64,000 bases of DNA from Chaetomium olivaceum (lineage: Eukaryota; Ascomycota; Sordariomycetes; Sordariales; Chaetomiaceae): contig JAYWVB010000020.1 of NCBI GenBank assembly GCA_039881045.1, forward strand, positions 248,001 to 312,000. The letters are read 5' to 3'. The translations under genes and the position numbers were made by a program. This document shows positions 33,920 through 46,221 of the stretch, piece by piece. Under the pieces are notes generated by a model. The model was not told the DNA's origin and ran no database searches. It saw only the letters and a program-made list of their open reading frames with translations. The stretch's first letter is position 1, and each line of letters starts with the position of its first letter.

Positions 33920-36215
33920 TTAATAGCCAGCGCTGCCGGGCATTTTGCCGAGCGAGTGGCTGTTGTGCGCGACAGGAGGTAGGTGGTTATGGCAGTAGAT
34001 CTTCTTGCCGCTCGCGCGGTTCTGGCCCGGCTTCTTGGAAGCATCAATCATGTGGGCGGCGTTTGGTTCGTCGTAGCTTTCGGGCTGGCAGCACTCAATG
34101 TTCTTCACCCATCGGTTGCTGATCACGTTCGCTATCGAGATCCGCTTCTCCGGATCCGGGTTAAGCATCTGGAGGAGGACGCGCCTCAGGGCCGGTGGCT
34201 TCACGAACGTGTCGAAAACGAAGACGTGCGGGTAGTCCATGTCGGTGATGACGGTATCGGTAGCATCGGCGTGCTTATTCGTCCACTTCTCCCAGCCACG
34301 GACAAGACTGGCATAGGTTTCCCGCGGCGAGGCATTCGGCGAGAACTCGGCCTTGTGCCACAGGGGGCCACCGAAAATGAGATTGACCATGACGATAGCT
34401 GAGCTCCAGACATCCAAGCCCCGCGGGTCATAATCGCCCTTCTTTTGAAGGACCTCTGGCGAGATATAAGGCATGCTGCCGCAGATGCCCGGGGCGCAAC
34501 TCCGCACCTCACCCATGTTTTTCCCGCACTGACCGCCGGCTTCCCTCAGTCCTGGGTGAATGCCCGAAAAGACCTCCGAGACACCAAAGTCGGTGATCTT
34601 GAGCCTCGAATCTTTCGTGATGAGCAGATTCTCGAGCTTGATATCGCGGTGAGCGATGCCGTTCGAGTGGAGGTAGTGGATGCCCGTCACCAGCTGCTTG
34701 AAAAGGCAAAGCCGGTCCTTTTCCCTGTCTTCGGTCTTGAGGTATTTCTTGTTGACCAGGTTGAACAGATCGCCGTCCTCACAATACTCCATGACATGGT
34801 TCCAGCGGCCGTGGTCGATGCAAAGCCGTATCGTCTCGACGATGTTGGGGTGGTGCAAGCTCTTGGCCAGCGTGTATTCCGACTTGATCTTCTTCTCATA
34901 CTCCTCGCGCGTCTCGCTCGATGACTTGCCCCTAAACTCCTTGACGGCGAATAGCTCACCACCGGTTTTGGCCACCATCAACGTGACTTTGGATGTCGCG
35001 CCCTTACCCAAGTGTTTGCCATGCCGACCCAGCAGCTTGTGCTGGTACTCGAATTCCGACGCGAGCTCGATCACATCCACGGTGAAGTCGTCGGGCAAGC
35101 TGAGGCTCATGCGACGAGCCTTCACGCCAGTGCCCGTCTCAGCGGGAAGCCCCCAAAGCGATCTCTCCATGTGAATGGCCTTCTCCGAGTCTCCGTCCGC
35201 AGCCGGCTCCTGCTTAGTATAATCGAAACTGCTAGCGCGCCGCCTAAGCTGCAGCTCCTGTCGCGAGGGTGTCTCCTTCCCAACGGCCGGGCGAGACCGT
35301 AATGTGAAGCCAGTCGATGTACGCGGCTTTTTCTTGAAGAAGGCGTCTGATCCCGGTATTGTTGGCTGTGATGCGTCCTCCTTTGACTTGACGGTCATCT
35401 CGAGCGGCGAGCTAGGCGATGGCGGTGAGTTGGAGCGGGTGGTAGCCGAGCTCCTGTTCATTGACCACCGGCGGTTTGGCATCTTTCGGTGGGCGGCCTC
35501 TGGTAATTGTAAAGTTGAGGCGGTAGTACTGCTCGCAGCAGAGTCGGTACCAGCTTTGTCAGGCTGCGACCCGACACGTTTTAAAAAGCTGGACATGGTG
35601 CGCCTGAAATTCGAAGATGAGCCGAAGGTCGAACGTCTTGAAGAAAGCGCGCCGGTGGGTTCTAAATCGGGCGAAGCAGTTACAGGAGTGGGCGTTGTGG
35701 GAGCGGCTGCGCGGGGGGTTTCCTGCGGGCTTCTCGGTGCCTTTGGCGGGGTGGTGGCCGATGTGTCAACGACAAGGGGTGGCTTAGAGCCGAGTGCGGC
35801 GGGCTGCTGAACGGATGAAAAGGTGCCGGCGGTATGATCCGAGGCAAGCTGTTCGTGGGCCGCGTCCAAGTGGCCGTCGGGGTTCGCGAGGGTCTGGAAG
35901 TCCTGCGACTGGCGGCCGCTCACGGGGTGACGGGCTCGTTTACTGCTTCGCTGTCGGTCTCATCGCATTCTTCCGGAATGGGATCCGTCAGCTCGGTAGG
36001 ATATTGCCGAGGCGAAGACGACGAGCTTGTGTTGTGAGAGTTGGGGTCACACGCGTCTGGAATCCAAAAAGTGTCAAATTGGCTACTTTATTTCCCAGCG
36101 GAAAGAGCAGCGAGAGAGTGAAGAGCGAAAGCTTTCTCGCAGCTCGGACTGAGGACGGGGTGTAAATACCTATTGAAGACGGCTGCGCCGGTGCAGCCAG
36201 CAACGAAACCGCCAT
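33920..36215 (-). CDS. Serine/threonine protein kinase, HAL4/SAT4 type, with a one-base frameshift near the N-terminus
   Basis: Fungal-specific kinase of the Npr1/Hal5/Sat4 group, which regulates plasma-membrane transporters and ion tolerance in yeast. Exon 1 is 36215-36170 (MAVSLLAAPAQPSSI), followed by a 113-nt intron (GTATTT..CCAG); exon 2 is 36056-33920. The N-terminal 350 residues are Ser/Thr/Pro-rich. The kinase domain spans about 360-665: glycine loop LGKGATSKV, FAVKEF Lys (about 388), catalytic loop HRDIKLENLL (about 485), DFG (about 505) and SPEVL. The tail WVKNIECC and PNAAHMIDASKK is typical of Sat4-like kinases. The frame from exon 1 (PIPEECDETDSEAVNEPVTP) must shift by one base at the GGGG of 35924-35927 to reach SGRQSQDFQTLAN. 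The main open frame otherwise has no ATG near its start, so the upstream exon is needed. Restoring one base gives about 727 residues. A minus-strand TATATAAA at 36651-36658 fits as promoter. Confidence 0.87.
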
Positions 36216-38293
36216 TTTGGGGGAATGCCGTCAGACGGCAGCCTTTCAGGGGGCAGGAAAAGAGGGCCTTGATCCCTTAGGACAAGGGAGAACGTCAGGG
36301 CCCTAAATGCCACTGGGCGACTGCGCAAGGGGCCGCTTTTTCAATGGCCGCCGAAACTGGATTTGGGGCGAGCCAGTTGGGGGTGACTAGGTGCCTCGGG
36401 AAGCCGGTTTAGGGGCCTCGCGGAACTCCCGAGTCGAGCTGGAGGCGCGGTTTGTTGCACGCCGCTTTAGCTTACTGCAAGGCGCACACCACCTTCTCGT
36501 TCCTCCAATGCTTCTCCAGCGTAAAGAACTGTCTCGTGGTGATTTGTATCTAACCCAGGACGGAACCGAAACCGAGCAACAGAAAGGCTGCTGGAACGCT
36601 TGTTGACCAAGTACACACACCACCGAATAAAAAATGGGGCCAGGAGAGGTTTATATAGGTAGGCAGTGCCGCGCAATGTGCTGGTGTCGCTCCTTGCTGC
36701 GTCACTTTGGACCGTATCTGGGCGTGGTCTTGGAAGACGACAAATGGCTCGGTGCCAAGGCTGTCTTCCGCTCAGGGCGAGATTTGTGTAGCCCCGAGGA
36801 GCAGGCGTGGCGTAATGGCGAGGGCACGAAAGGAGGCCGAGATCTACACTTTCGGCTGCCGGTAGGCTCGGGGGTTCTTGGCGATGGGAGAAAGCTCGAA
36901 GGGGAGGAAAAGGGAGCGAGGGAAAAAGTGAGCGCCCCCTGGCGAGTATTATAACGGCATTTCGAGAACCGAGATGGTGGGAATCTGTGGGGGAATGGGG
37001 AAAGGGTCGCACTCCTTTTTCGCCTCCTGCAAGAGAATGGGTTCGGCGGCTGGGATGAGCCGCTGAAAGTTGGAGGGTTTCCCCAAGAGTTTGAGGGATT
37101 CCGTGGTGGGTGGGGGAAAGGCGTCTCAATGTTAGCGTTCACTGGCGTTTTAGCGTGAGTCGGATGGATCAACGGAAACGATACGGAAACGTCGTCTCTC
37201 GCAAATGGCAGGGCAGCGCCGAGCAACCTAGCAGCCCAGTTTCTCTCGGTGTCTGGACTTGTATCGAGGGCGGGGCACTCCAGGTAATTCCTGCGGAGAA
37301 TTGGCGGGAGGTACGAAATTCGGCAAATGCATGCAACCAGCAAGCACCTCACTACAACTGCAGAGCTTACCCTTTCGAGCTTAGGTGCCTGCCTCGCCTG
37401 GAAAAGTCGGGCAAGTCGCGAGTACTTCTTTCCAACTGGAACGTTTGCGGGCACAAGATTGTGATCGCGGGGCGCCGAGGCCCACCCAAGGCACCGCGAC
37501 CGCCGACCAAAGGCCGAGCGCCCAGGCCCGCCCCAAGGCCCAAGCCTCCATCCCAGCTTTGCCCCCAGGCCCCGTCGACAACCAACACGGCAATGGAAGA
37601 AGGCCAGCGGAACTGCCAGAATTAACCATGTTTTGGCCACTCCAGCAACGTATGGAAGGGTTATGGCTGCTGAGATAGGGGACCTGAGTAGAGGGAGGGA
37701 CGCCTTGGGCAAGCACTGCCCTGTTAGGGCTGGGACCTGGATGGCGACCGGAGAATGGAAGCCATGGAGACGCTTACTTCGACGACAGACCTACACGTGT
37801 AGAAAGGCCCCCGTCTTTTCTTATCCGCCATTAGTTACAGCCCCCAAGTACCCTTCTCTTCCCCCTTCTAGAGTGTCTTGGATGTCGTAATTCAGGTTTT
37901 CCCGTAGTAAAACACGATCCGGCTCCGGGACGACGAAACCACACCGCCGGATGTTGGATCTTCAGTTTTTGCATCCGATGTACACAGTACACACTCACCG
38001 GGCAGGTTCGAGGCAGGAAGGTGGGATGACCCGCCCCCACCCAGCGCCGAGAGACCGAGAGAAGAGCGACCGAGATGGTTTTCAATGAGTTGCTCGTACA
38101 GGGGCAGATGATTGGCCAAAGCAAAGAACGGCCGGCGTTTTGGGCAAGCGCACCCCAACATTCATGGCAAGTCCCAGGTACGGAACCTGCAACGAATTGC
38201 TGCCAAAAATCGGCCAAGTACCTAGGTACCTTACCTTCACTTCAAGCACTGACTGCACTTCAAGCATGGAACATGGAACAATTCACATGACTA
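36216..38293. other. Kinase promoter and leader, then intergenic
   Basis: On the minus strand 36216-37200 is C/T-rich, as expected upstream of the kinase. A 336-codon minus-strand frame at 36702-37712 overlaps it and is judged a composition artefact. The palindromic words CCTAGGTACC occur at 38219-38230. No gene is supported. Confidence 0.55.
36651..36658 (-). promoter_or_regulatory. TATA box, probable kinase promoter
   Basis: TATATAAA on the minus strand, 436 bases upstream of the kinase ATG at 36215. It implies a 5' leader of roughly 400 nt. Confidence 0.5.
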
Positions 38294-38593
38294 TCATGGA
38301 ATTGTTTTGTCATCGACTTCCGCATCTTTGACCTTCTTTGAGGGCACATTCCCATCCTGCAAGACACGTTCGGGACGGCGCATCGTTCTCTCCCGACTCG
38401 GAGCTGAAACTGGATCTGTCGCCAAGGCGCCGCGAGGAATGACCAAATATGCCGCAATATCCAGGCCGAGCCGGCTCCTGATGATCGTGTTGAAAAGAGG
38501 TTGATCGGAAGCAGATAACTTGTTCACCACATCGCCAACCCTGTGGCAACTCGGGTCTTGGCCCTCTGCGTTGTCTGTGTCCGTCAGATTCAT
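38294..38593 (-). CDS. Candidate small gene, 99 residues, unknown function
   Basis: From an ATG at 38593 the minus strand reads 99 residues with a balanced composition: acidic start (MNLTDTDNAEGQD), a middle segment LFNTIIRSRLGLDIAAYLVI and a basic/acidic end (SKKVKDAEVDD). A TTAAAAG lies about 100 bases upstream. The open frame extends upstream without another ATG, so an earlier exon is possible. No family is recognised and no intron supports it; chance is a real alternative. Confidence 0.22.
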   Translation of the reverse strand: MNLTDTDNAEGQDPSCHRVGDVVNKLSASDQPLFNTIIRSRLGLDIAAYLVIPRGALATDPVSAPSRERTMRRPERVLQDGNVPSKKVKDAEVDDKTIP

Positions 38594-38659
38594 CTCCTTC
38601 CAGGTTGCACAGACAGGAGAACCATGTAAATTGCAGCCCCAATAAGCGTAAGTTGGCAC

Positions 38660-41600
38660 GTGCCCCGTCCCGAGAGCCTAATGAGGACTTTTAATGAAGC
38701 AGGGCGTTTTCAAAAGGCAAGTCTGAGAGCCAACGCGCCAAAAGGTTCAGCATATCAATCCGTTTCTTTTTCGCCATGATCCATGATCGCGTCTTGATTG
38801 TCGAGGCCGACGCGGCGGGTCCCATCACGATACGAAGTCACGCTCAAGAATGCCAAACCCCCGCAGGGCTCCACGCCATATCGCTCACTAGCGTGGGGTT
38901 CTCCAGATTTTGTCCCTGTTCTTCCTCTCGTTTGTCGACCACTGCGACCAGCAGGTCGCTCAAAGCAGGAAACTTTAGCGCGGTTAAGAATGATGAATGT
39001 CATCATGGTGGATGTCGTTGTCTGCGAGTCTGCTCACCCATCTCGAAACAAAGACGCAGACAACGTTCCCCGTTTCTACTTTTGGGTGATTCAGAATGGT
39101 GTCATCACAATAACTAAAACTTCCAGCACGCGACAGGTTCTTGTTTCAGACCCACTCAGTTATCAGCGGGCGGGCGTCTGCTAGTTCCAGCCACTTGCAA
39201 CGTTCACCGTCAGCAGCGTCGCGCCCCTTCCGCCAGTTGCCTTGGGACTGGCGCCTCTGGGCGTCTTTGTCACTTCAACAACTTTAACCAACGCTCAAAG
39301 AACATCAGATCAATCGCGCATTTGCGATGTGCTGCCCCACGAACTGTCTGAAGCCAGCAGAGCTGGGGTACAAACCTGGTCGACGATCGGAGAGTGGCGT
39401 TTCTTGGTATGCCAGGGACCCAACAGGGGAGCCGTTGCCAAGGTCTCGGCGTCCATGATCGAGATGGAGAAAAGTGACAAGCTACTGTGTATTGAAGCTA
39501 ACAAGCCTCAGGACTCGACAAGCCCGCTGGCGTACGCAGCGTACAAGTCGTCGCCTGCCCGGTTCCGGCCCGTAGGACGAGGCAAGTCTCGTCGGTGTCG
39601 GTGAACCAGCTCTTTCTGGCCGACACCTTGTCCGGCATCCTGAGCGCGGAACCAGGGAGACAGGCAGGCTGGCAGGCTGACAGGCTGAGGAGCACACGAA
39701 CAAATAATCGCGCCCCCACGTCGATTCCCTTTTACGTCCACGGTCCAGGACAACTCAGTGGCTCGGTTGCCTTGCCACGAATCTGCACCAAGGCCCCCAA
39801 AGGCAGTCCCCAGACCAACAAACCGTCTCACCTTTTTTCGAGATGGCGCTCGTGGCCGCCACCTGACCATGCGCGGTCCCTCATCCTCGATTCATCACTG
39901 GCTTGCGAGACGGCCATCGAGAGGAGGGCAAGCGTCTTGGCGGTCGAACCAAGCAACAACCACGAAACATGCCCTTGGTCGGATCGGTACCTACACAGGC
40001 ACGACGTCGCCCTTGGATGGGCTTGGGAAGGCTTGCAAGCTTTCCTGGCCGTCTTGGCACCGCGATCTCCCGTCTGGGCATCCTGCTTGTCTGTCTCGGC
40101 TCGATCGATTGCCCTCGGATGTGCCTCAAGAAACAGTTCTGCCGCGCGCTCGTGTGATGCGTTTCTCAAACACGGTTGATGGCAAAAAGACAACCGCTCT
40201 TGACGCCAAGCAAGACCTGTGTTGCTCGGGCTTTGATTGTGTCCCCATCACCCCCTACATCTCGAGATTCCGTCCGTCGTTCGGGTCTCGACCATCCAAG
40301 ATACTCATGCCATGGTGGGTGGGTGCGAGTGATCTGTTGCCAACTCCTGCATAAGTCATCACACGACAGACGTGCGCCTGCCATGCCCAGGGCAGGCAGC
40401 TCATGCGGTGAAACACGAAGTTGCCCTCCTTTTCCCCCAAAGGACAGGACCGGGAACAAATCCGCACTCCATTCATTGCTGACTCCGACCGCCCACACAA
40501 CCAGCGGTGTGGGTTCCGCTTTTCAGGATGCAGGAGTTGGCTGCAGCAGCAGAAACCAAAACCATGAACAACTCCTCCCACACAGGGATTTCTGCGCATC
40601 CATCCTGAGGAACTGGGTTGGGTAACACGGCCTGTGACCAGTCAAATCGTCGAGAAAGGGACTTGTCCCAACTTCAGCTTGCCCGCCCTCCATTTGAAAC
40701 AGCGAAGTCCAATTGCGTTCAACGTTTAGCGATATGTATCAATACCGTTTCAAGGTAATGTATAGTTACCACCCAGCAAGTTGATTCCCTCCTTCACAGC
40801 CCTGTTTACTTGTCCACGTCAGGCCCGAATTTGCGGGACCCGTACCCTCGTGTCAGACATGTCATGTCAATCAAGCTGTGACCTCCAAAGCATCCGTTCA
40901 GTGTTGTGCCTGCTGCCACGTCTGTGGGCAAGGCTGAGCCCCGGGCCGCAACATCCGGCGAGTCCCCTGTTGAACGTTGTCCCCCACGATACTCCATATC
41001 TGTACATACATACAATGCACATACATACCGAAGCGGGTCTCAGCTCAGTACCTGCAGCCAGCGGTAACAAAGACGACTTGCCAATGGAAGCGGTCACTCA
41101 TCAGGACGTCTAAGCAAAACGGCAATTGGTTGGGACCGTCGCGTCGGGCTCTTTGACCTCCTCCCCGTCCAGTGCGGCAGGTCTTATCGAGACGGTCATC
41201 CTCGATGAAATTCTATCTGCACGACCCTCCTGGTTGGAAAGACCAGAACGGTGGGATGTGGGGTGTTTCCACACACGCAGAAATCCGGATGGGCATCACC
41301 CATCACACACCACCATCTCGAGGCCACACCTCAGGCTCCCAGGTGTGCCAGGTGCCCTGCGGTGCCCCGGAGTGGCGCTTCGAGAGCAATGGGCGGAGCC
41401 CCGATGTCGCGAGACCGCTCATCGGGATATTCCTCTCGAGGCGGACCGCGGTCTTTGACGGCGGTGATTGGCGAGAAACCCGTCGCCCCCTCGTGCCCAG
41501 TTTTCCTTTATTTCCGGGCGTGCCGAGTTTGCCGGGCTCGCTGGCTTTCTGGCTTTCTCCACGGGGCTTGGCATCGGTCTTCTCACGGGCGGATATGACG

Positions 41601-44600
41601 AGCTCTTCTCAATATGCCCAGTTCCGGGCGATGGAGGAACTTACTAATGTGAGTTGGAGGGTCTGTGAGGGTGCCAGTCCCGGTTCTCGGGGCTTTCTCA
41701 TTTGCGGTGGTGGGTTCGGCGGATGGCGACCAACACACCCGTTCCTTCTTTTATCATCGAATCGGGATCCCCCTTTCCGGTGTCTTGAGACAAGTCTGTC
41801 CCAAGGTCTTGGTTTGTGACGCCAGGAGTGGCAAACATCGGATACCGGGTGCAGTTCTGTCTTACAGTGCTTACCCGTTGCCGTCCACGCATGTCGAGCA
41901 TGACCTATGGGGTCTTTTTGGCGGAAGCAAACAAGACCCAGTAAGCAGTATAAAATGTTATGGGAAACCCACTCGGGCTCAACCTAGGATTCGTCACCAT
42001 CATCACGATGAGACACCACATGTACTAGTACCCAACGGGCCAACCTGAACACGGCCTCAGGTGATGGGCTTCCATACAAACCGGCGTACTAATGCACCTA
42101 CCAATCTTTCGGCGACAACTTACCACGTGGGAAACTCGTTGGCAACATTACCAGGTACAAAACCTACGTCACATGTAAGGCAATTTAACAACGTCGTCCG
42201 CAAGGTAACTTTGTAGGAGATGTGGTAACCCCGATGTGTACACGGTACATGCCTATTCAGGCCGTCGGATTTAGGATGAATCATTAGTAATGAGGCGGCC
42301 ACTCAAAGCAAATACACGCCGGATCACTGCGACCTTCAAGGATACCAACATTAGTGTGTAATATCACTATCCAGCGGAATCAGAATGGGATGCAACATCA
42401 TGTGAGCATGAGCGTGGCATAACCTCTATTGCTGAGCTAGGAGATACTAGCATTTCATGTGTCCAAGACGGAGTAACTGTGTGCATATGGTGATACTAAA
42501 CGGTCAGTCACCTAGTAATTCTCCCCCGACCATGCGAAAAATCAAGGTCAAGCGGCCCAGTTTCATGAAGATATTGTGAATGGCTTCCTTGTTTGGTGAT
42601 AAGACAGCCATTGACAAATTGGTACCCGGTTACTTGAATCTCACCCTGAGTCAAGATATCGCGGCATTTCAGAGTCCCCTATCTCCAACACTTTCAATCC
42701 GCTTCGACCTAGAATGCAGAAGTTGCCGCTGTGTCTCAGATCTCACAGACTCGATAGTTATAAGAGTTATTAATAGCATGTTCTATCAAGGTCTAGACTA
42801 AAAGAAACCCACGATACCTAACTTCTGATTATGGTGTTGTTGCCGTTGTAAGCCCGTCTGGCCAACCCCTTCCCCATAGCAAAACATCCCATCATGGAAC
42901 AAGATGCTTAGGACTTGTTGCTATGCGGGGACCAGGATCCGGTTTTCAAATAAATGCCTTGCCCTAAGCCCAGGCAATCCGCACGACACACCGAGGCCTT
43001 GAGTTTCTTAGATACTCTCTCGGCAAAAGATGGGCCTGAAAGGATCGCCTTGACCCATGCACTTTCAAAACTAGAATTATACTTAGAAGGTCCTAACGAC
43101 ACTCATTAATCCTATACTCGCTAGGGGTTGCGCGAGCTTTGCTGCGCCCGTGTCATAAAACGTGCTGTAGGCCGCAAAAATCAGCAGGTCGACATCGACG
43201 CGGTGGTCATCAGTACATGGTTGAAGTGGCACAGGTTTTCATTCGGCACCCCTCTTCATCGTTGAATCAACATGCGACACTCGGAGTGACTCAGCGCGTG
43301 AGAGGGGCCGACGGGAGATGGGATGTTCGAAAGTTGTTTGAATTGCCAAGAGATAACAGTAACAACAGGAGGAAGGTTACTGCTATGTGTCCCGCGGAGC
43401 CCTTTACTGAAGGTGGCTTGAGTGACCTGGTCTAGTACCACTTTCCTCTTCTCGTCCCACGGACCGACCCGGGCTTTGTCCACAAACTATTGTCTCACCC
43501 AACTGCCCCAGTCCTTGTCATGATAGTCCCGAAGCGAGCCACAATCACCGTGATCGGTTATGGCCTTTCGCTTTAACTCGGACCTTGAGACTACACGGCT
43601 GCGGTAGCGTTAGGTAAATTGCAGAGAGTACACTCCGTCGTCTGTCACCCATGGGGTTATGCAGTATCACGGCCATAGTCAGAAAGGGACAGAGGCGTAG
43701 CACCGAGGACGAGGAACAGAGATAATATTAACCGACTGTCGTCATCCTGTTCAGAAAATGCCTCGAGCGTCGTTGCTCAGTGGCTTGCGACTTCTCATTT
43801 CCCATTGAGACTGTGAAACGACGCCGAGAAGCAGGCACCGACTTTTAATAGCACTTTGCCATGTCACTTGATCGTCTCAACGTGACACTCGGCATATTCG
43901 GCCAGACAACCTACCCCATGATTGCCCTGAGATCTACTGAGCGCCGAGGTTTCAAGCTGATCAACTTGTTCAAAATTAGAGGGCGGAAATGGTTCCATCC
44001 CATGTTCACGATGCTAGCAGCCAAGACATAGCAAACTGCCCGGGTGTCTCTCATGTCTCGCCCAAGCTGTGGCTCTCTCACAGTGTCACCGATTGCGTGT
44101 TCAGGAGGGGCAAGCGGAAGGTTAAAGGGCAGAGGAATACCATGTGCCGGCTCCCACCCGGACATAAACTAGACGAAAACCCGCAGGATCAGGGGGAAAG
44201 GAACTGGCTTCCCTTGGGGATCGCCAACTTCCATCGCAGAGATACGAAACCAAGATATCGAGACCGAGGTTACTGTGATCACCTACCCTCTCCCACATTC
44301 ACGCCTACCATAACGCATAAATTGGCCGCGTGGAACAACCCGTCAGTCTCGTACCTCAACGAATTTCACAATGTGCCACTATACGCAGGTCAGTATGAGT
44401 GTGCTTTAGTCGTCAAAACCTGATAACTCTGCTGACACTCAAACTCCAGCGAGAGTATTCCTGCGGCCATTTCCGCTGGCTCGCAACCAAGCAATGGTAG
44501 GTACATTTTTATACACTAACAGCTGTAGAACTTACCGGTTTTCTGCATTCTCGATTAGAAAGAGAAAACTGACTGATCACTCAGCGCCAAGTATAAGCAT

Positions 44601-46038
44601 AAGAAAGCTTGCATGCCGGATATCACAGCTTTTGAGGAGAGGTAATGTCGATCTGGAAAGTCGTTGGGCACTTCAATTCGTAATGGATCCTGACTGGACC
44701 GACGACAGGCCCATCATCTGTGGCGAATGCCGATTCCAGCTGCAGCCTCTGCCACGGCCGTTTGTGCTTTTGGAGAGAATGTTGGCAGCGGCTCGATCTT
44801 GACCGCCTGACCACCACCTGCTGGATTGGAGGAAGGGCTGGATGGGTAGGAGTTGCGGTTTGTGTTATGGATGATACCACTGGGTTACTTCGGACGTTTG
44901 GCGTAATGGGGCGGTGGCTTTTGAGGCGAACAATTGGAACCGTAGTATTCGCGGTTGTAGAGCCTTAGTTATCATGGAAATGCACGTCTGTATTTTTGGA
45001 CCGCTTACATCCGCGCTGAGAGTTCAGCTCGACTCTTGCAACTCTTGAGTCGTGCCAGCGGGTTCATTGCCTACGACCCAACACCGAGCACGTCAATTAA
45101 GCTTCGCTGGGAGTGTGGTATTGCCAAGACCGAGTTTTTCGGGGTCTTGGACCCTGAGAAAGCGAAGCAGGGATTCTTTAAACCGAGGATGCCAACACAG
45201 CGTCTGCCCCTCCTTTGAGGGGATCCCTGAAATGCCATTGCCCCAACGGCCATGGTGCGTGGCTTATCTTCCGGGTTGACAGTCATAAAGGCCCGAATTT
45301 CCAACCAGCAAGAGGATCGCTCGGCATGGGCGATGGCACGACACACGCAACAACGAAAATTTGAATGGCAAAAGCAATTGAATGAAGGCAATTGGAGGCA
45401 ATTGAAAATGGGAAAAAGGGAAAAGGGAAAAGGGAAAAATAAGCACGTGGGCCACAGGGGTAGGTTGGGACGGCACTGATGGGTCGAGGCGGGAGGGATC
45501 TTGTGGGCTTGGGGTTTCGCTCACTGCCCGCACGCGGAGTAGCCGGCCGACAGCCCGTCGGGTAGTGAAGTGAACTGTGGAGTTGGAGAGTTGGAGAAGG
45601 AGAGCTGGCTGGAGCGAAAGGGGAGCGAAAGGGGAGCGGACAAGCGGTCGCCGGCTCACCGCCCCACAGTTCTTGAGAGTGCAGGCCCGGGGCGTTTCGT
45701 CACAGGCCCGCCGGGCAGCACTTGCAGGTTACCGAGACAAATAGGTGACAGGGCTGCCACGTCGGCGGCGGCCCTTCTCTCTCAGAAGAGCAGACAGAGC
45801 CTCGACAATTATTATTCGGACCACGCACCATAACCTTTCCATCGCCCCCCTCACCTCATAATCAACCTCGACTACCAAGTATCTCATTTAGACACTCAAC
45901 TCAAGCGTTTCTGTCTTGGTTGTTCTCGGACTGCCATCCCATCCTTCGCATCCAGACGGAACAAGTAAAAGAAACAGTACGAACGAAGTACATACATCCA
46001 TACATCGGATCCAACCTTACGCAATTGCCGAACAACGA
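38660..46038. other. Long sparse region, 7.4 kb, no gene supported
   Basis: No frame with a recognisable domain was found on either strand, nor terminal repeats or transposase motifs. The part from about 42060 to 44500 looks more AT-rich than the rest, with frequent stops in all frames. A GGGAAAA microsatellite lies at 45411-45440, and CATACATAC words occur near 41005. From about 45550 on, a promoter-like stretch leads to the gene at 46222. Confidence 0.6.
45411..45440 (+). repeat. GGGAAAA-type microsatellite, about four units
   Basis: Imperfect tandem copies of GGGAAAA(A) in intergenic sequence. Confidence 0.7.
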
Positions 46039-46206
46039 ATGTGCCCCGAGCGGACCTCCTCGAACCTGCGCTTCAGGTCGCGACATGCTCCATCGTGCTC
46101 CACATCTGCCAGCAAACATCGATTGACGTCGGCAACGGCGTGCTCATGCAAGGGGAACAGCTCCAACGCTGCACTGCACATGCATGACCAAGGCCTCGTG
46201 GCATAA
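46039..46206 (+). other. Upstream open reading frame, 55 codons, before the coiled-coil gene
   Basis: An ATG at 46039 opens a 55-codon frame that ends with TAA at 46204-46206, only 15 bases before the main ATG at 46222. It lies in the inferred 5' leader and could limit translation of the main frame by reinitiation control. Peptide sequence is Ser/Cys/Ala-rich without a motif. Confidence 0.4.
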
Positions 46207-46221
46207 ACCACTGGAAACCCA

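Noticed and set aside
36702..37712. 336-codon minus-strand open frame
   Set aside because: Pro/Ser/Arg-rich composition reflects the C/T-rich kinase promoter; no domain, no good start, overlaps the inferred leader.
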